NCBI RefSeq assembly: GCF_051962475.1
Contig: NZ_JBQCCF010000012.1
Span: 1 to 64,000 of the forward strand
DNA from: Dyella_A sp051962475
Lineage (GTDB): Bacteria > Pseudomonadota > Gammaproteobacteria > Xanthomonadales > Rhodanobacteraceae
Reading direction: 5' to 3'
Length of the DNA: 64,000 nt
Made by a program: the position numbers and the translations under genes. The notes under the pieces are model-generated. The model was not told the origin of the DNA, did no database searches, and worked only from the letters and a program-made list of their open reading frames with translations. This document shows, piece after piece, positions 63,366 through 64,000 of the stretch (position 1 is its first letter; the number at the start of each line of letters is the position of its first letter).

Positions 63366-64000
63366 TCAACGCGGCGGCGTGTTTTGCCAGCGCGTCTGGT
63401 ACAGGTCGAAGCGGCGGTCCTTCAGGTTCTGCACGGCGCCAGCGTTACGCGCGCGAGCCAGGCTCTCCAGGCGCAGGTCGGCGAACAGCACGGTCTCGAT
63501 GTTCGGCGTGGAATCGGCGGCGATGCCGTCGCGCGCGAACGGGAAATCGCTGGGCGTGAGAATGCAGCTCTGACCGTACTGGATGTCGAAGTTATTCACG
63601 CCCGGCAGGTTGCCCACGTTGCCCGAGAGCACCACGTAGCACTGGTTCTCGATGGCGCGGGCCTGCGAGCAGTAGCGCACACGCAGGTAGCCTTCGCGCA
63701 CGTCGGTGCAAAACGGTACGAAAAGGATCAGCGCGCCCTGGTCGGTGAGGTGGCGAGCCACTTCGGGAAACTCGGAGTCGTAGCAGATCATCACTCCGAT
63801 CGGGCCGCAGTCGGTCTGGATCGTCGCGGCGCTGTCGCCGCCGGTGATGTTCCACACGTTCCGTTCGCTGGGCGTGGGGTGCAGTTTTTCGCGCTCGTGG
63901 ATCGAGCCGTCGCGCAGGCACACGTAGCAGACGTTGTGGATGTCGCCGTTGGGCTGCTCGGTGGGGTGCGAGCCGCCGATGATGTTGATGTTGTAGCGCA
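63366..64000 (-). CDS. carbon-nitrogen hydrolase, C-terminal part (runs off the window)
   Basis: The frame is open to the window edge and lacks its start. The segment includes NINIIGGSHPTE, the catalytic Lys in HEREKLHPTP and the catalytic Cys in MICYDSEFPE; the catalytic Glu lies beyond the edge. The pattern matches nitrilase-superfamily enzymes that in many bacteria carry an N-terminal GNAT acetyltransferase domain, but that part is not visible here. A Met at 63923 is internal. It ends 34 nt before clcA. Confidence 0.85.
   Translation of the reverse strand, partial: RYNINIIGGSHPTEQPNGDIHNVCYVCLRDGSIHEREKLHPTPSERNVWNITGGDSAATIQTDCGPIGVMICYDSEFPEVARHLTDQGALILFVPFCTDVREGYLRVRYCSQARAIENQCYVVLSGNVGNLPGVNNFDIQYGQSCILTPSDFPFARDGIAADSTPNIETVLFADLRLESLARARNAGAVQNLKDRRFDLYQTRWQNTPPR

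Overview
This is a high-GC chromosomal window from a gammaproteobacterium, most likely of the Lysobacterales (Rhodanobacteraceae or Xanthomonadaceae; Rhodanobacter- or Dyella-like). The evidence is the block prmB-aroC-asd-fimV-truA-trpF-trpBA-accD, GTG starts in several genes, a pstSCAB-phoU operon followed by a phosphate-type porin, and paired GTAGGAGC...GCTCCTAC palindromic repeats. I see no prophage, insertion sequence, CRISPR array or plasmid gene. The window is mostly core genome, and its more unusual content lies in intergenic signals and a few small genes. Taxonomy is inferred from gene order and protein character only.

Layout. 1-6.3 kb: REP-type palindromes, an OprB-like porin, a small lipoprotein, a LytS/LytTR two-component pair with a candidate direct-repeat operator, and a membrane GGDEF-EAL protein. 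6.3-9.5 kb: gcvP with a tandem glycine riboswitch and its promoter. 9.5-14.6 kb: VOC and HAD proteins, tRNA-Leu(CAG), and rnr-rlmB-small membrane protein coupled by 4-nt overlaps. 14.6-22.2 kb: the phosphate regulon (pstS-pstC-pstA-pstB-phoU, leftward), RNase T and a phosphate-type porin, with REP repeats on both sides. 22.2-26.5 kb: nth with an unusual solitary RnfB, a small secreted-protein gene broken by an 8-bp tandem duplication, metG and a DUF2147 protein. 26.7-33.9 kb: mrp, FMN reductase, dcd, lipoprotein, HIT, two dienelactone hydrolases, rimO and DUF3025. 34.0-39.3 kb: a leftward operon HerA-like ATPase/membrane protein/greB, then mltD and a small hypothetical gene.

39.4-54.3 kb: psd and prmB diverge, then aroC, a hydroxyacid dehydrogenase, asd, a coiled-coil protein, fimV, truA, trpF, a JmjC-type oxygenase, a trpI-like LysR regulator divergent from trpB, trpA and accD. 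The trpB-trpA gap carries a 117-bp inverted-repeat spacer, and trpA-accD carries mutually exclusive hairpins. Downstream of accD is a gene-free stretch with six DnaA-box-like 9-mers. 54.3-64.0 kb: PAP2 phosphatase overlapping a GT4 glycosyltransferase, secreted and outer-membrane proteins, gltX, zur with a Zur-box-like palindrome before a MerC-domain protein, ribosomal protein THX, hutI, a ClC antiporter, and the C-terminal part of a nitrilase-family enzyme cut by the window edge.

Functional themes are phosphate acquisition, zinc homeostasis, tryptophan and chorismate synthesis, translation and RNA maintenance, and the cell envelope. The observations most worth following are the DnaA-box cluster, the 8-bp repeat frameshift, the zur/merC palindrome, the LytTR direct repeat, the solitary soluble RnfB and the structured trp spacers.
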